A stretch of DNA of 57,290 bases from Planctomycetaceae bacterium (lineage in GTDB: Bacteria; Planctomycetota; Planctomycetia; Planctomycetales; Planctomycetaceae): positions 1-57,290 of the forward strand of contig JADZEF010000007.1 in NCBI GenBank assembly GCA_020850695.1, in the 5' to 3' direction. The position numbers were made by a program, and so were the translations under genes. The notes beneath the pieces are model-generated. The model was not told the DNA's origin. It was given only the letters and a program-made list of their open reading frames with translations, and searched no databases. Each line of letters starts with the position of its first letter. Position 1 is the stretch's first letter. This document shows, in pieces, positions 10,001 through 18,317 of this stretch.

Positions 10001-10650
10001 TCGTCGGGCAGCTCTCCCTTGATCTTCACGCGGACCTCGACGTCTCCCATCGCTTCGATGTCGCCCGGCTCGACCGTCAACGTCGTGCGATAGAGTGGAT
10101 CGATCGAGGCGAAGGGGAGCAGAATCCGCGAGGCGGCCGTGCGGAACTCGCTGCCATGACTGAGGAAACCGATGACCGTGGCCAGCACGAGCACCCCCGC
10201 ACCAGCCGCCGCCATGATGGCGGGCGAAGCCGCGAGGGCCGCCGGAAGCTGGCGGTTGTGAAGGTGCTGCCAGTTTTCCTGAACCAGCGCCGCACCTGCC
10301 CCCGCAGGAGCCGTGCGGCCGATCTGAAGGGCGTTGATCAGCCGGTTCTCGATTCCGCCGGGCGTCCGCTGCTCGATGGCCAGCGCGATCTCATCGATGC
10401 TGGGCAGGCCGACCTGCCACCGCTCCCACAACAGCTTCCCGCAGTAAGCGAAGGCCGCCAGCACACCGGCGGACACGACCACCCGACCAATCATCGGCAG
10501 CCGCGTGAAGTGGTCGAGGATGACCGCGAGCAGAAACGTTCCCAACGCAACGGCGATCGCCATTCCGACCGTTTGCAGCCACCGCAACCGCAGCCACCGG
10601 GCGCGGTGCTGATCGACCAGCAGCTGCAGTTCGGCCACACGCTCGTTCAT
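7003..10650 (-). CDS. large membrane protein, DUF4175-like, with long coiled coils
   Basis: A 1215-residue protein. Two adjacent membrane helices lie at about residues 25-80 and a third near 140-165. Residues about 190-400 have Ig-like beta character. From about 480 to the end it is mostly charged helix and Gln/Asn/Gly-rich low complexity, with likely coiled coils near 540-780 and 1060-1150. The layout fits DUF4175-like proteins that planctomycetes encode beside vWA and Bat-like proteins. I chose ATG 10650 (MNERVAELQ) because AGAAGG lies about 9 bases upstream; an ATG 24 bases earlier lacks this. It diverges from the vWA gene at 11091, so a shared role at the membrane is plausible but unproven. 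Confidence 0.8.
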   Translation of the reverse strand: MNERVAELQLLVDQHRARWLRLRWLQTVGMAIAVALGTFLLAVILDHFTRLPMIGRVVVSAGVLAAFAYCGKLLWERWQVGLPSIDEIALAIEQRTPGGIENRLINALQIGRTAPAGAGAALVQENWQHLHNRQLPAALAASPAIMAAAGAGVLVLATVIGFLSHGSEFRTAASRILLPFASIDPLYRTTLTVEPGDIEAMGDVEVRVKIKGELPDEIAVLLSSADRTSSIVVPVPAGQTDVNVVIPNVVRSLTYQVRGGDYTSPAFHIEVPAAPRIARVRATLTYPEYLAQAPRSLETTGDLEAVQGTKADIRFELDHPVDGATLVLRGPGAKGGQSTETRVPLKPLGKSELQGEITFDKVAEYRLETQIGSRNPPPTSWQHLRVIADEPPRVELTGIPTTGELSIDSPVTLRIAAADDFGITRFGLFARRAPSRSIDAAADKPAADAGWTALGDWKCDSTKRMSESVEFLAANAGAVEGDRWEFVARAGDAFPGRSGSMTSGPVVSVVVVGDGTQLQLLYEQILRSEAELSALTTSAQKMHQATDSLIRKLDSGELVDDNTPDRIKELVDWAAARNKEQTALRETAARSAREMATAAGSLRLSVGMLADTEMVRTSRVFDSVATRDNPAGRRMALADARATQQRTLQSLQQILDQYLRFRQDWELAHMGPFSRMLADRQAALKEQSQRRADENLTVMPLQREASVRRQTKMAELCAVASNAFLGLAERTQEVDSELSSVFAATAEGMASDELKTPMMAAVQALTGSQWAAAAKEQTVAAERLEQIVTKLLEAQAAATKRLLAAMEQSKESDLASQGDIEKLKQGITEDLIDEPDGLKLKDLIHKAEVEQNKNGAGKEEKGMVDNYLFPDSAVPSLNAPDTGKRQQFEILKLATAPGKTPSFPQQSDRQGNKVKPHIQEEFEDLVGDLLEEEDEMKANYETYNLNAAFNINEPGEIGKQGGDLNSTAAAAATGNMKPPTTNVGGASRVGRQGARAFGQAVGNESINRRGRDKVQEGQERAPDQAGSVKETKSDDPQEDTSTGTGGRKVESDDAKFSQNDAGEFTEDMLGKMDKAKETFHIVERQGKGIDASMAEAMRDLTSKQEQTLERLKSIRKELKNLYLPTEQLDDLISRMQANLHSLSERPTGDVYQLQQKTLHEIRGALQVFHQAHAGFQASLPREQAVRGRVIDDPSRAVPPGYEEAVREYYRRLVTP

Positions 10651-11090
10651 GGGTCGAGACCTTCTTCCCGGCACGTCCGCAGAAATCCTGCCTGAAATTG
10701 ACGGTCCGGGGCACCACGGTTACGGATTCCGTGGCACAACCTGCCAGAACATGGCAAGCCCATGACCCGTCAGAAGTTGGGCAGTGACACTGTGAGTTGG
10801 GACGCTCGGTGCTTCGGGACAACAGAACGCTTGTGAGGTATCCGAGCTTATCCCACCAAGGCACGTCGTTCAACTCATTTGGAATGCCTCACAGCGTTCG
10901 TGATGCGCCGTTGGCGGCAATGGCCGGTCGCGATGAGTCTGGTCGTGATGATTCACGTTGACCCGACTTTCGGCGCGGCATAGACTCCAAAGGACCCGTC
11001 GAAGCGGGTTTTCGCGGCGATTTCTCGCGCGGGCCGCGTTCACTCTTCTCGTTCTGAGGAGGGTTTTTCGAACCGAATCGAGGTCGTGCC
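10651..11090. other. 440-base divergent intergenic region
   Basis: Lies between the start of the DUF4175-like gene and the start of the vWA gene, so it should hold both promoters. Short open frames here overlap on both strands and have no convincing start, composition or ribosome site. I see no palindrome of the type found elsewhere and no promoter boxes I would assert. Confidence 0.6.
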
Positions 11091-12317
11091 ATGACCGTTT
11101 CCGTGGTGCCCGCACCGCCGCTTGGCGCGCCGCCTCGGAAGCGTTCGACCCGGCGGTTCGCGTTCCAGTTCCCTCAGCCCCCCGCCCATGACGAGCGCGA
11201 GGGCCGCCCCGACGAGGCGTGGTCGCTGCCGAGCTTTCTGATCTCGTGTTCGGTGCACGTCGTCCTCATCGTCGTGGTGGCCATGACGTTCCTGCGAGGG
11301 GGCGGCGGAAGCCCCTTCGGCCGCGGCGGCAAGGGGGACCCCGGCGAGATGGGCGGGGGTGGAGCCATCGAAGCGACCTTCAGCGTCGGCACGCCTGGCG
11401 GTGCTGCTTCCGGCGGCGCGGAGGGAACGGACAATGGCGAGGAGGGGACTGTCGTCGAAGCGGTTCCCGCTGCCGCACCGTTCCGACAGAGGCCGGGATC
11501 CGGCTTGACGGAAGCTCCCCCGGAAATCGATCGCCCGCCGGTTGAACTGCCGACCGCTCAAACGGCTCGCAAGGCCCCTGGGAAGGGGACTGGAAGGGGG
11601 TTTGTTCAACGAGACGAAATCGGGTCAATGGTGCGTGCGGGAGGCGTCGGCAGGGGCCCAGGGGGCGCTGCTGAAGGGGACGGGGTTGGTGGCGGTGGAG
11701 GGGACGGCGCGGGTGCACTCGGAAAGGGTCGCGGCAAAGGGGAAGGCAACGGCATTGGCCACGGCGCCGTCGGGTTCTTCGGTCTGATTCAGCAGAAATC
11801 GTACCGCGTGGTGTTCGTCGTCGACCGCTCGAGCAGCATGGGAAACCACAACGCGCTCAACAACGCCAAGGCCGAACTGATGGCGAGCATCGAGAGCCTC
11901 GACGCTTCGCAGGCATTCCAGATCCTGTTCTTCCACGAAGCGGTGACGCCGCTGCGGATCGAACGCGAGAAAAAGGGCGACCTTTACCCCGCGACTCGCA
12001 ACAACAAGAACCTCGTCGCACAGTTTCTGACGAGCATTCAGGCCGACATGGGAACCAAGCGCTTCCCCGCGTTGAAGCAGGCCCTCGAACTGCAGCCCGA
12101 GACCATCTTCTTCCTGACCGACGCCGATGAAGCGATGTCGAGCAAGGAAGTGATTGAGATCCAGAAGCTCTCGAGGCGCTCGAAGACGCGGATCCACGTC
12201 ATCGAGTTCGGCCAGGGAGCTCCGCTGCCGCGCGACGACAACTTCCTGAAGCAACTCGCCCGCAACAACGGCGGCAGCTATCGCTACCAGGATGTGCTGC
12301 AGTTCGATCGGAATTGA
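11091..12317 (+). CDS. membrane-anchored von Willebrand factor A protein
   Basis: A 408-residue protein. A single membrane helix lies at about residues 48-68 (FLISCSVHVVLIVVVAMTFL), followed by a long Gly-rich linker to about residue 230, then a vWA domain to the end. The metal-binding MIDAS motif DRSSS is at residues 245-249 (DxSxS complete), and TDADEA later in the domain fits the second loop region. The domain would face the periplasm and bind a partner through a divalent metal. The gene is divergent from the DUF4175-like gene (start 10650). No Shine-Dalgarno is obvious, though GAGG lies about 10 bases upstream. Confidence 0.88.
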   Translation: MTVSVVPAPPLGAPPRKRSTRRFAFQFPQPPAHDEREGRPDEAWSLPSFLISCSVHVVLIVVVAMTFLRGGGGSPFGRGGKGDPGEMGGGGAIEATFSVGTPGGAASGGAEGTDNGEEGTVVEAVPAAAPFRQRPGSGLTEAPPEIDRPPVELPTAQTARKAPGKGTGRGFVQRDEIGSMVRAGGVGRGPGGAAEGDGVGGGGGDGAGALGKGRGKGEGNGIGHGAVGFFGLIQQKSYRVVFVVDRSSSMGNHNALNNAKAELMASIESLDASQAFQILFFHEAVTPLRIEREKKGDLYPATRNNKNLVAQFLTSIQADMGTKRFPALKQALELQPETIFFLTDADEAMSSKEVIEIQKLSRRSKTRIHVIEFGQGAPLPRDDNFLKQLARNNGGSYRYQDVLQFDRN

Positions 12318-12340
12318 TCGCCGACGATCGCACTCAGGGG

Positions 12341-12376
12341 CCACGGAAACGACGGATTCGACGGAGAGGACGGAAC
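12341..12376 (+). repeat. lone arm of the nonamer palindrome family seen at 31012-31110
   Basis: Four tandem 9-mers (CCACGGAAA, CGACGGATT, CGACGGAGA, GGACGGAAC) close to nnACGGAnn. The reverse complement of the second arm at 31078-31110 begins with the same GGGGCCACGGAAACGACGGA sequence. No matching second arm follows, so this is a half element or relic 24 bases after the vWA stop codon. Confidence 0.8.
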
Positions 12377-12427
12377 AGATCCTGCCGCAGTTCATCAGTT
12401 CCAACGTCAGACTGCCGACGTAAACAA

Positions 12428-12456
12428 AGCCCCTGCAGCAGGCCGCTGCGGGGGCT
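12428..12456 (-). terminator. hairpin terminator between convergent genes
   Basis: Stem AGCCCCTGCAGC/GCTGCGGGGGCT with one internal mismatch and a 5-nt loop. On the minus strand the stem is followed by TTTGTTTAC, so it best serves the gene at 12519-12842. It could also stop read-through from the vWA gene on the plus strand. Confidence 0.75.
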
Positions 12457-12518
12457 CGTTCGTTCCTCGAATAGCCATGCCGGCGAAGTCTGCCGGCCGT
12501 CGATCGTTCCCAGTTCCT

Positions 12519-12842
12519 TCACCAGCCGAGAGACATGTTCGTCTCGATAGCCCGCTGGGCTTCGTGCAGGTCGACTCCGGTGTCGAGCATGTAGAGGCGG
12601 ATGGCGTGCAGTTTGTCTCCGCGGGCGCGGGCCAGGCAGTCGCGGGCGGCGTCGTTCGGCTCGGTCGAGCCCTTGATGCCGAGCAACCGCTTCGAAATGA
12701 CCCACAGGTCTCGCGGACGACGCGTGATACGGACCACGTCCTCTTCCGGATAATGCTCGGCGGCGATCTTTACGGCGGCTTCCTGCGACTCGGCCCATCC
12801 AATCATGATGTGCGCGTTCGTTTCGATCTCATACAAGGCCAT
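12519..12842 (-). CDS. small protein with ribosomal L7/L12 C-domain-like tail
   Basis: A 107-residue soluble protein. I chose ATG 12842 ([16 protein letters not shown]) because AAAGGGA lies upstream; a longer frame has no better start. Residues about 1-60 are an alpha/beta segment of unknown family. Residues about 78-103 ([25 protein letters not shown]) follow the K-x-x-A-I-x-x-x-R/M-x-x-T-G-x-x-L-x-E-A-x-x-A/V pattern of the L7/L12 C-terminal helix-turn-helix, which in the ribosomal protein binds translation GTPases. It is not L7/L12 itself. It is monocistronic between convergent and divergent neighbours. Confidence 0.75.
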   Translation of the reverse strand: MALYEIETNAHIMIGWAESQEAAVKIAAEHYPEEDVVRITRRPRDLWVISKRLLGIKGSTEPNDAARDCLARARGDKLHAIRLYMLDTGVDLHEAQRAIETNMSLGW

Positions 12843-13237
12843 GGCGGGATCCCTTTCTTTCCGATCTCCCCAAAGCAGCGACCGCAAGGAACGTCGGTGC
12901 GGCGCTGCCTCGAGTCTGCCGTCGCGCCTGGATTATAGCGCGGCCTTTGCAAACCCTCCACTCCCCATTTCCCATAATCTGTTGCGGGGAACCGGGTCGC
13001 AATGGCAGTCGTCGGACGGCTCCCATGCGCGACGCATCGGGCGAAGCCCTCGACGCCGTCGCGGGACGGGGCCGCCTTGCTCGACTTCGCCGAGCAAGAG
13101 GCGGCCTGCCGGACCGGGCCGGGGTGTTCGCGGTTGTCGCGGTGCGAGATTGTTGGCCGGCCGCGGCAGCGACGTGCGAATGTTGGCCGTTCGCTTTGCT
13201 GCACTCGTGCACCGCACCTCAGTAACATCGCCTCTGC
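12843..13237. other. 395-base divergent intergenic region
   Basis: Separates the small L7/L12-tail gene from the APC permease, which are transcribed away from each other. Several overlapping open frames on both strands are high-GC artefacts without ribosome sites. I see no inverted repeat longer than a few bases and no RNA gene. Confidence 0.6.
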
Positions 13238-14689
13238 ATGTCCGACCGACTTCTGACGACGCAGACGACCGCCGAGCCGGGCGACGCCCGGGGGGCGCGG
13301 CCTGCCGTGCTGGGACTGTTCGACGCGGTGAGCATCATCATCGGCATCGTCGTCGGATCGTCCATCTATAAGGTCTCGCCGCTCGTCTTTGCGAACGTCT
13401 CCTCGCCCCTCGAGGGAATGGGTCTGTGGGTGTTCGGAGCCGTCCTCTCGCTCCTGGGGGCCTTTTGTTACGCCGAGCTGGCGACCACCTACCCGAGATC
13501 GGGAGGCGACTACGTCTACTTGACTCGTGCCTACGGCCCGCTCGCGGGATTCCTGTTCGGCTGGGCGCATCTGGGGGGGATCCTGACGGGAAGCATCGGG
13601 GCGATGGCCTTCGTATTCGCCGAATACGCGACTCCATTCTTTGTGAGTTCGGGGACATCGGCTGCCCAGCAGGCGACGAGCGAGATTGGCCTGGCGATTG
13701 GAGCCATCGTCGTCCTCTCGGTGACGAACCTGCTTGGCGTCGTCTTCGGCAAGTGGGTGCAGAACATCCTGACGGTCGCGAAAGTGATCGGGCTTGGCGC
13801 GATCGTCGTGAGCGGGCTGGGATGGGGGGCCGCGTCCCCGTTTTCCGAGCAGGTCGTGGCGGGGAACGAGAAACCCCACCTCGCACTGATCTTCATTCTC
13901 TATGCGTTCGGCGGCTGGAGCGATTCGGCGTTCGTGGCGGCGGAAGTGAAGGACACGCGGCGGAATCTTCCTCGCGCCCTGATCCTCGGGATCGCCGGCA
14001 TTGCGGTGGTTTACCTGCTGGTGAACCTGGCTTATCTGAAGGCCCTGGGATTCGAAGGGCTGCGCGGGTCGAGGACTCCGGCGGCCGACGCACTGAGGCC
14101 GTTGCTCGGAGACTTCGGCGATCGCGCGATGCGTCTGCTTGTCATGGTGTCGGCGCTGGGGGCGCTCAACGGGCTTATTTTTACCGGCTCGCGGGTGCAT
14201 GCCAGCCTGGGGGCCGATCATCGGCTCTTCGCCTGGCTGGGGCGGTGGAATCCGCGGTTCGGGACGCCTGTTGGATCGCTCGTCACGCAGATGATCATTA
14301 CCGTGACGTTAGTCAGCCTGGTGGGAACGCAGGGCGGGCGGAATCTGGTCGACGCGACGGCGACCGCGTGCGGGCTGAGGCCTGTGCCGTGGAAGTTCAA
14401 CGACGGGTTCGAGACGCTGGTCGCCGCCACCGCCCCGATCTTCTGGACGTTCTTTCTGCTGACGGGGCTGACGGTGATCGTGCTGCGGAGAAACGACGGG
14501 CCGCGGATTCGACCGTTCCGCGTTCCGCTCTATCCGGTGACGCCGCTCGTCTTCTGCGCGACGTGCGGGTTCATGGTCTACGGAGCGCTGGATTGGGCGG
14601 GGAGCCTGGCCCTGATCGGCATTGGCCCGTTGGCGCTGGGATTGCCGGCTTACTTTCTGACGAGCCGCAAGGCCGATCGGACGGCTTGA
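13238..14689 (+). CDS. APC-family amino acid/polyamine permease
   Basis: A 483-residue integral membrane protein with about 12 helices. The first helix carries the APC signature (LFDAVSIIIGIVVGSSIYKVSP), and GGDYVYLTRAYG in helix 3 is the usual substrate-site region. It should exchange or import amino acids across the inner membrane; the substrate cannot be told. A hydrophilic loop near residues 365-390 (GGRNLVDATATACGLRPVPWKFNDGFE) is longer than I expect for this family. The start codon is followed by a short Thr/Ala-rich cytoplasmic tail. It stands alone with no transport partner nearby. Confidence 0.92.
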   Translation: MSDRLLTTQTTAEPGDARGARPAVLGLFDAVSIIIGIVVGSSIYKVSPLVFANVSSPLEGMGLWVFGAVLSLLGAFCYAELATTYPRSGGDYVYLTRAYGPLAGFLFGWAHLGGILTGSIGAMAFVFAEYATPFFVSSGTSAAQQATSEIGLAIGAIVVLSVTNLLGVVFGKWVQNILTVAKVIGLGAIVVSGLGWGAASPFSEQVVAGNEKPHLALIFILYAFGGWSDSAFVAAEVKDTRRNLPRALILGIAGIAVVYLLVNLAYLKALGFEGLRGSRTPAADALRPLLGDFGDRAMRLLVMVSALGALNGLIFTGSRVHASLGADHRLFAWLGRWNPRFGTPVGSLVTQMIITVTLVSLVGTQGGRNLVDATATACGLRPVPWKFNDGFETLVAATAPIFWTFFLLTGLTVIVLRRNDGPRIRPFRVPLYPVTPLVFCATCGFMVYGALDWAGSLALIGIGPLALGLPAYFLTSRKADRTA

Positions 14690-15036
14690 ATGTCTCGAAC
14701 ACGAGTTGGCGGCCGCTCGCGGAACGGGTGCGGGTGCTGAGCGCCGGAGGGTGGTGTGAATGGCGGCGGGCAACCCCGGTCGAGCTCTCTTGGGAAATGA
14801 GGCCTCGAAGGGGCGACGGAGCATTGCCGGGCAGACCCGTCCCCGCTGCGGGGCTTTCGAGAGTCTTCGGACTTCGAATCCAAGAGATACCTCGGATCGA
14901 ACCTGCACTGTTCAAAGGCTGCCTGCGTCGCGTTTTCCGCGCAGATCGCCCCTTCGTTCCGGTCTCTGCCAACGCTATGATGAAGGTCCTGCCGCTTCCA
15001 GCGCCCGCCTGAAAATTCCCGCCGGAGATTGGTTTG
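14690..15036. other. 347-base intergenic stretch, nothing recognised
   Basis: Lies between the permease and the PSCyt1/DUF1553 gene, both on the plus strand. It has no believable coding frame, long palindrome or terminator. GGAG at 15024-15027 is the probable ribosome site of the next gene. Confidence 0.6.
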
Positions 15037-18000
15037 ATGCCCCGCACGGCACTCTCCCTTGCGCCCCTCATTCTGCTGGCCGCCACCCTCCCTGTCTGGT
15101 CCGCCGACGCGCCGCCGGCCGCCGATGAACCGCTCACCTTCGAGCGGCACATCCGGCCGATCTTCCGCTCGCATTGCTTCGACTGCCACGGGGCGGGCGA
15201 GGAACTCAAGGGGAACCTCGACCTGCGGCTCGTCCGCCTGATGGTAAAGGGGGGAGACTCGGGGGCGGCACTGGTGGCCGGTGACGCAGCGAAAAGCCAC
15301 CTCCTCGACCGCATTCGCTCGGGCGAGATGCCCCCGGGCAATGTGAAGGTTTCGCCGGCCGAACTCGCGCTGCTGGAGAAGTGGATCAAAAGCGGCGCTA
15401 AGACCGCGCGCCCCGAGCCCGAATCCCTCGACAAGGGAGTCGCCATTACTCCCGAGGACCGCGAGTTCTGGGCCTTCGTCCCTGTGCGTCGTCCCGACGT
15501 TCCGGTCTTCGCCCCCGAGTCGCGCGTCCGCACGCCGGTCGATGCCTTCCTCTTGAAGGCGATGCACGACAAGGGACTTGCCTTCTCGCCCGACGCCGAT
15601 CGCGCCACGCTCGTCCGCCGCGCGTACTTCGACCTCATCGGCCTTCCGCCGACGCCGGCGCAGATCGAAGCCTTCGTCAAAGACGATGCCCCGCAAGCCT
15701 GGGAGCGGCTCATCGACACCCTCCTCGCGTCTCCGCAATATGGCGAGCGCTGGGGCCGCCACTGGCTCGACGTCGCCGGCTATGCCGACTCGGAAGGGGC
15801 CACCGCCGACGACCGCGTCCGCGGCTACGCCTGGAAGTACCGCGACTACGTCATCCGCTCATTCAACGCTGACAAGCCGTTCAACCAGTTCCTCATCGAG
15901 CAGCTGGCCGGCGACGAACTCATCACGCCCCCGTTCAACAATCTCAACGCCGACCAGATCGAGAAGCTCGTCGCCACCGGCTTCCTGCGGATGGCGATCG
16001 ACGGCTCCGCGAGCGTCGACAACGACGAAGTCCGCAACCAGACGATCGCCGACACCATCAAGATCGTCTCGACGTCGCTCCTCGGCCTCTCGGTTGGCTG
16101 TGCCCAATGCCACGACCACCGCTACGACCCCATCCCGCACACCGACTATTACCGCATGCGGGCAATCTTCGAGCCGGCCCTCAACTGGAAGACCTGGCAG
16201 AACCCGGTCGCCCGGCATGTTTCGCTCTACACCGACGCCGACCGCGCGAAGGCGGCCGAGGTCGAAGCACAGGTCTCCGTCATTGCGAAAGAGCGGGCCG
16301 AAAAGGAAGCGAAGTACATGGCCGAAGCCCTCGAAATGGAGCTGATGAAGCATCCCGAGGCGATGCGCGAACCGCTGAAGACCGCCTACCAGACTCCCGC
16401 CGGCAAGCGGACCCCCGAGCAGCAGAAGCTCCTCAAGGACAACCCGAGCGTCAACATCTCGCCGGGAGTCCTCTATCAGTACAACCAGAAAGCGGCCGAC
16501 GATCTCAAGACCTACGACGCGAAGATCGGCGAAGTCCGGAAGCAGAAGCCGGTTGAAGATTTCGTCCGCGCGTTGTGGGAAACGCCGGGCAACATCGCCC
16601 CGACGTTCCTGTTCCATCGCGGGGACTATCGCCAGCCAAAGCAGCAGGTCAACCCGGGTGACTTGACCATTCTCGGCCCCGCCGGCGCGCCCCCGGAGCT
16701 TCCGTCGAAGGACCCGAACGTCCCGACCTCGGGCCGCCGCCTCAACTACGCGAAGTGGCTCACCAGTGGCCAGCACCCGCTCCTCGCGCGGGTGCTCGTC
16801 AATCGCGTCTGGCTGCATCACTTCGGCCGCGGCCTCGTCTCCACGCCGTCCGACTTCGGTCGCCTCGGCGAACGCCCCACGCACCCCGAGTTGCTCGACT
16901 GGCTTGCCAGCGAGTTCCAGGGAGCCCCCGGCAACTCGACCACGCTGCAGCCGTGGTCGCTCAAGTCGCTTCATCGCCTGCTGCTGACTTCGACCGCTTA
17001 CCGTCAGTCCTCGGCCCGCACCGCGCAGGGCGACATGGCCGACGCCGACAACCGCTACTACTCGCGGATGTCCGTCCGTCGTCTCGATGCGGAAGTCCTT
17101 CGCGACGCGGTCCTCGCCGTGAACGGCACACTCGACCTGACGCCGTTCGGCGCTCCGGTCGACGTCATGGCGGACGATGCGGGGCAGATCACCGTCCCCG
17201 AGGCCTTCCGGCGCCGCAGCGTCTACGTCCAGGTGCGGCGCTCGCAACCGGTGGCCCTGCTTACCGCATTCGATGCTCCGGTCATCGAAGTGAACTGCGA
17301 GCGTCGTCCGTCATCGACGGTCGCCACGCAGGCTCTGATGCTCATGAACAGCGATTTCATGATCAAAGAGTCGAAGCGGTTCGCCGAGCGCGTCCGCGCC
17401 GACGCCCCGGCCCTCAGCCCCGGCGACGTCCCGAGCGTCGAACTCCCACCGCGTCCCCCGGTCTACTGGGAATACGGCTACGCCGGATTCGACGAGGCCT
17501 CGAAGCGAGTCATCAACTTCACGAAGCTCCCGTACTGGACCGGCTCGGCCTGGCAAGGGGGCCCGACGCTCCCCGATCCCGTCACCGGTTGGGCCACGCT
17601 GAATGCGGGGGGCGGCCACCCGGGCGACGACCAGCACGCGGTCTCGCGGCGCTGGACCAGCCCGGCCGCAGGCTTCATCACCTTCACCGGCAAACTGCAG
17701 CACCCCAGCGAGAACGGCACCGGCGTCCGCGGTCGCGTCGTCTCAAGCCGCAGCGGGCTCGCGGCCGAGTGGACAGTCAAGAAAGGCGAAGCGTCCACCG
17801 ACGTCCCTCGCATCGACGTCCAACCCGGCGACACGATCGACATCCTCTGCGACCGCAACGGCACCGAAGAGAGCGACTCCTTCGCGTGGGTCGGCAAGCT
17901 GACGCTCAAGGACCCGACCGGCAAAGACATCTCCGCGTGGGACACCAACGTCCCGTTCCACGGCCCCGCCCCGAAGCCGCTCTCCGACCAGGCCGCCCAG

Positions 18001-18183
18001 GCATGGCGTCTGGCGTTCGGACGCGAACCAACGCGCGACGAACTCGAGCGCTCGCTGAAGTTCCTCGGCATGCAGCTGAAGACGCTCGCCGCCACCGGCC
18101 AGTCGCCCGACCGCGAACTCCAGGCGATGACCGACTTCTGCCAGGCGCTCCTCGGGGCGAACGGCTTCCTGTATGTGGATTGA
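15037..18183 (+). CDS. planctomycete cytochrome PSCyt1-DUF1549-DUF1553 protein with inserted domain
   Basis: A 1048-residue exported protein. Signal peptide residues 1-23; the PSCyt1 domain holds one heme motif, C47-x-x-C50-H51. DUF1549 (PSCyt2) follows at about 150-370 and DUF1553 (PSD1) from about 560. In relatives the C-terminal helical part of DUF1553 is continuous. Here, after FAERVRADAP near residue 795, a beta-rich stretch of about 180 residues intervenes before AQAWRLAFGREPTRDEL near 987, so an extra sugar-binding-like domain seems inserted. These proteins are abundant in planctomycetes and are thought to act in periplasmic polymer use, but their reaction is unsettled. ATG 15037 has GGAG 9 bases upstream. 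The stop codon touches the palindrome at 18188. Confidence 0.92.
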   Translation: MPRTALSLAPLILLAATLPVWSADAPPAADEPLTFERHIRPIFRSHCFDCHGAGEELKGNLDLRLVRLMVKGGDSGAALVAGDAAKSHLLDRIRSGEMPPGNVKVSPAELALLEKWIKSGAKTARPEPESLDKGVAITPEDREFWAFVPVRRPDVPVFAPESRVRTPVDAFLLKAMHDKGLAFSPDADRATLVRRAYFDLIGLPPTPAQIEAFVKDDAPQAWERLIDTLLASPQYGERWGRHWLDVAGYADSEGATADDRVRGYAWKYRDYVIRSFNADKPFNQFLIEQLAGDELITPPFNNLNADQIEKLVATGFLRMAIDGSASVDNDEVRNQTIADTIKIVSTSLLGLSVGCAQCHDHRYDPIPHTDYYRMRAIFEPALNWKTWQNPVARHVSLYTDADRAKAAEVEAQVSVIAKERAEKEAKYMAEALEMELMKHPEAMREPLKTAYQTPAGKRTPEQQKLLKDNPSVNISPGVLYQYNQKAADDLKTYDAKIGEVRKQKPVEDFVRALWETPGNIAPTFLFHRGDYRQPKQQVNPGDLTILGPAGAPPELPSKDPNVPTSGRRLNYAKWLTSGQHPLLARVLVNRVWLHHFGRGLVSTPSDFGRLGERPTHPELLDWLASEFQGAPGNSTTLQPWSLKSLHRLLLTSTAYRQSSARTAQGDMADADNRYYSRMSVRRLDAEVLRDAVLAVNGTLDLTPFGAPVDVMADDAGQITVPEAFRRRSVYVQVRRSQPVALLTAFDAPVIEVNCERRPSSTVATQALMLMNSDFMIKESKRFAERVRADAPALSPGDVPSVELPPRPPVYWEYGYAGFDEASKRVINFTKLPYWTGSAWQGGPTLPDPVTGWATLNAGGGHPGDDQHAVSRRWTSPAAGFITFTGKLQHPSENGTGVRGRVVSSRSGLAAEWTVKKGEASTDVPRIDVQPGDTIDILCDRNGTEESDSFAWVGKLTLKDPTGKDISAWDTNVPFHGPAPKPLSDQAAQAWRLAFGREPTRDELERSLKFLGMQLKTLAATGQSPDRELQAMTDFCQALLGANGFLYVD

Positions 18184-18187
18184 GAGG

Positions 18188-18305
18188 GTGCGAAGGGGTA
18201 TGAAGAGGTGCGAAAAGGTGTGAAGAGGCTGGAGCCGCATCCCATGAGGTGTTGCAACTCCCTGCCTGTTCGCACCACTTCTCACCCATTCTCACCTCTT
18301 CACAC
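18188..18305. repeat. decamer palindrome, 'empty' form with 40-nt loop
   Basis: First arm 18188-18227 is four 10-mers (GTGCGAAGGG, GTATGAAGAG, GTGCGAAAAG, GTGTGAAGAG). The second arm 18268-18305 is the inverted set, also four units with the innermost shortened to 8. The loop is 40 nt. It starts 4 bases after a stop codon and ends 12 bases before the next start codon. The related element at 41022-41598 has a gene in its loop. Confidence 0.93.
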
Positions 18306-18317
18306 CCTGCTGCCCCC

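Noticed and set aside
13426..15012. A 528-codon plus-strand frame overlapping the permease
   Set aside because: It is an off-frame reading of the permease; Arg/Gly-rich without motifs.
18188..18305. Short tandem units considered as a CRISPR or minisatellite array
   Set aside because: The units are 7-10 nt, degenerate, without spacers, and arranged as two inverse arms.
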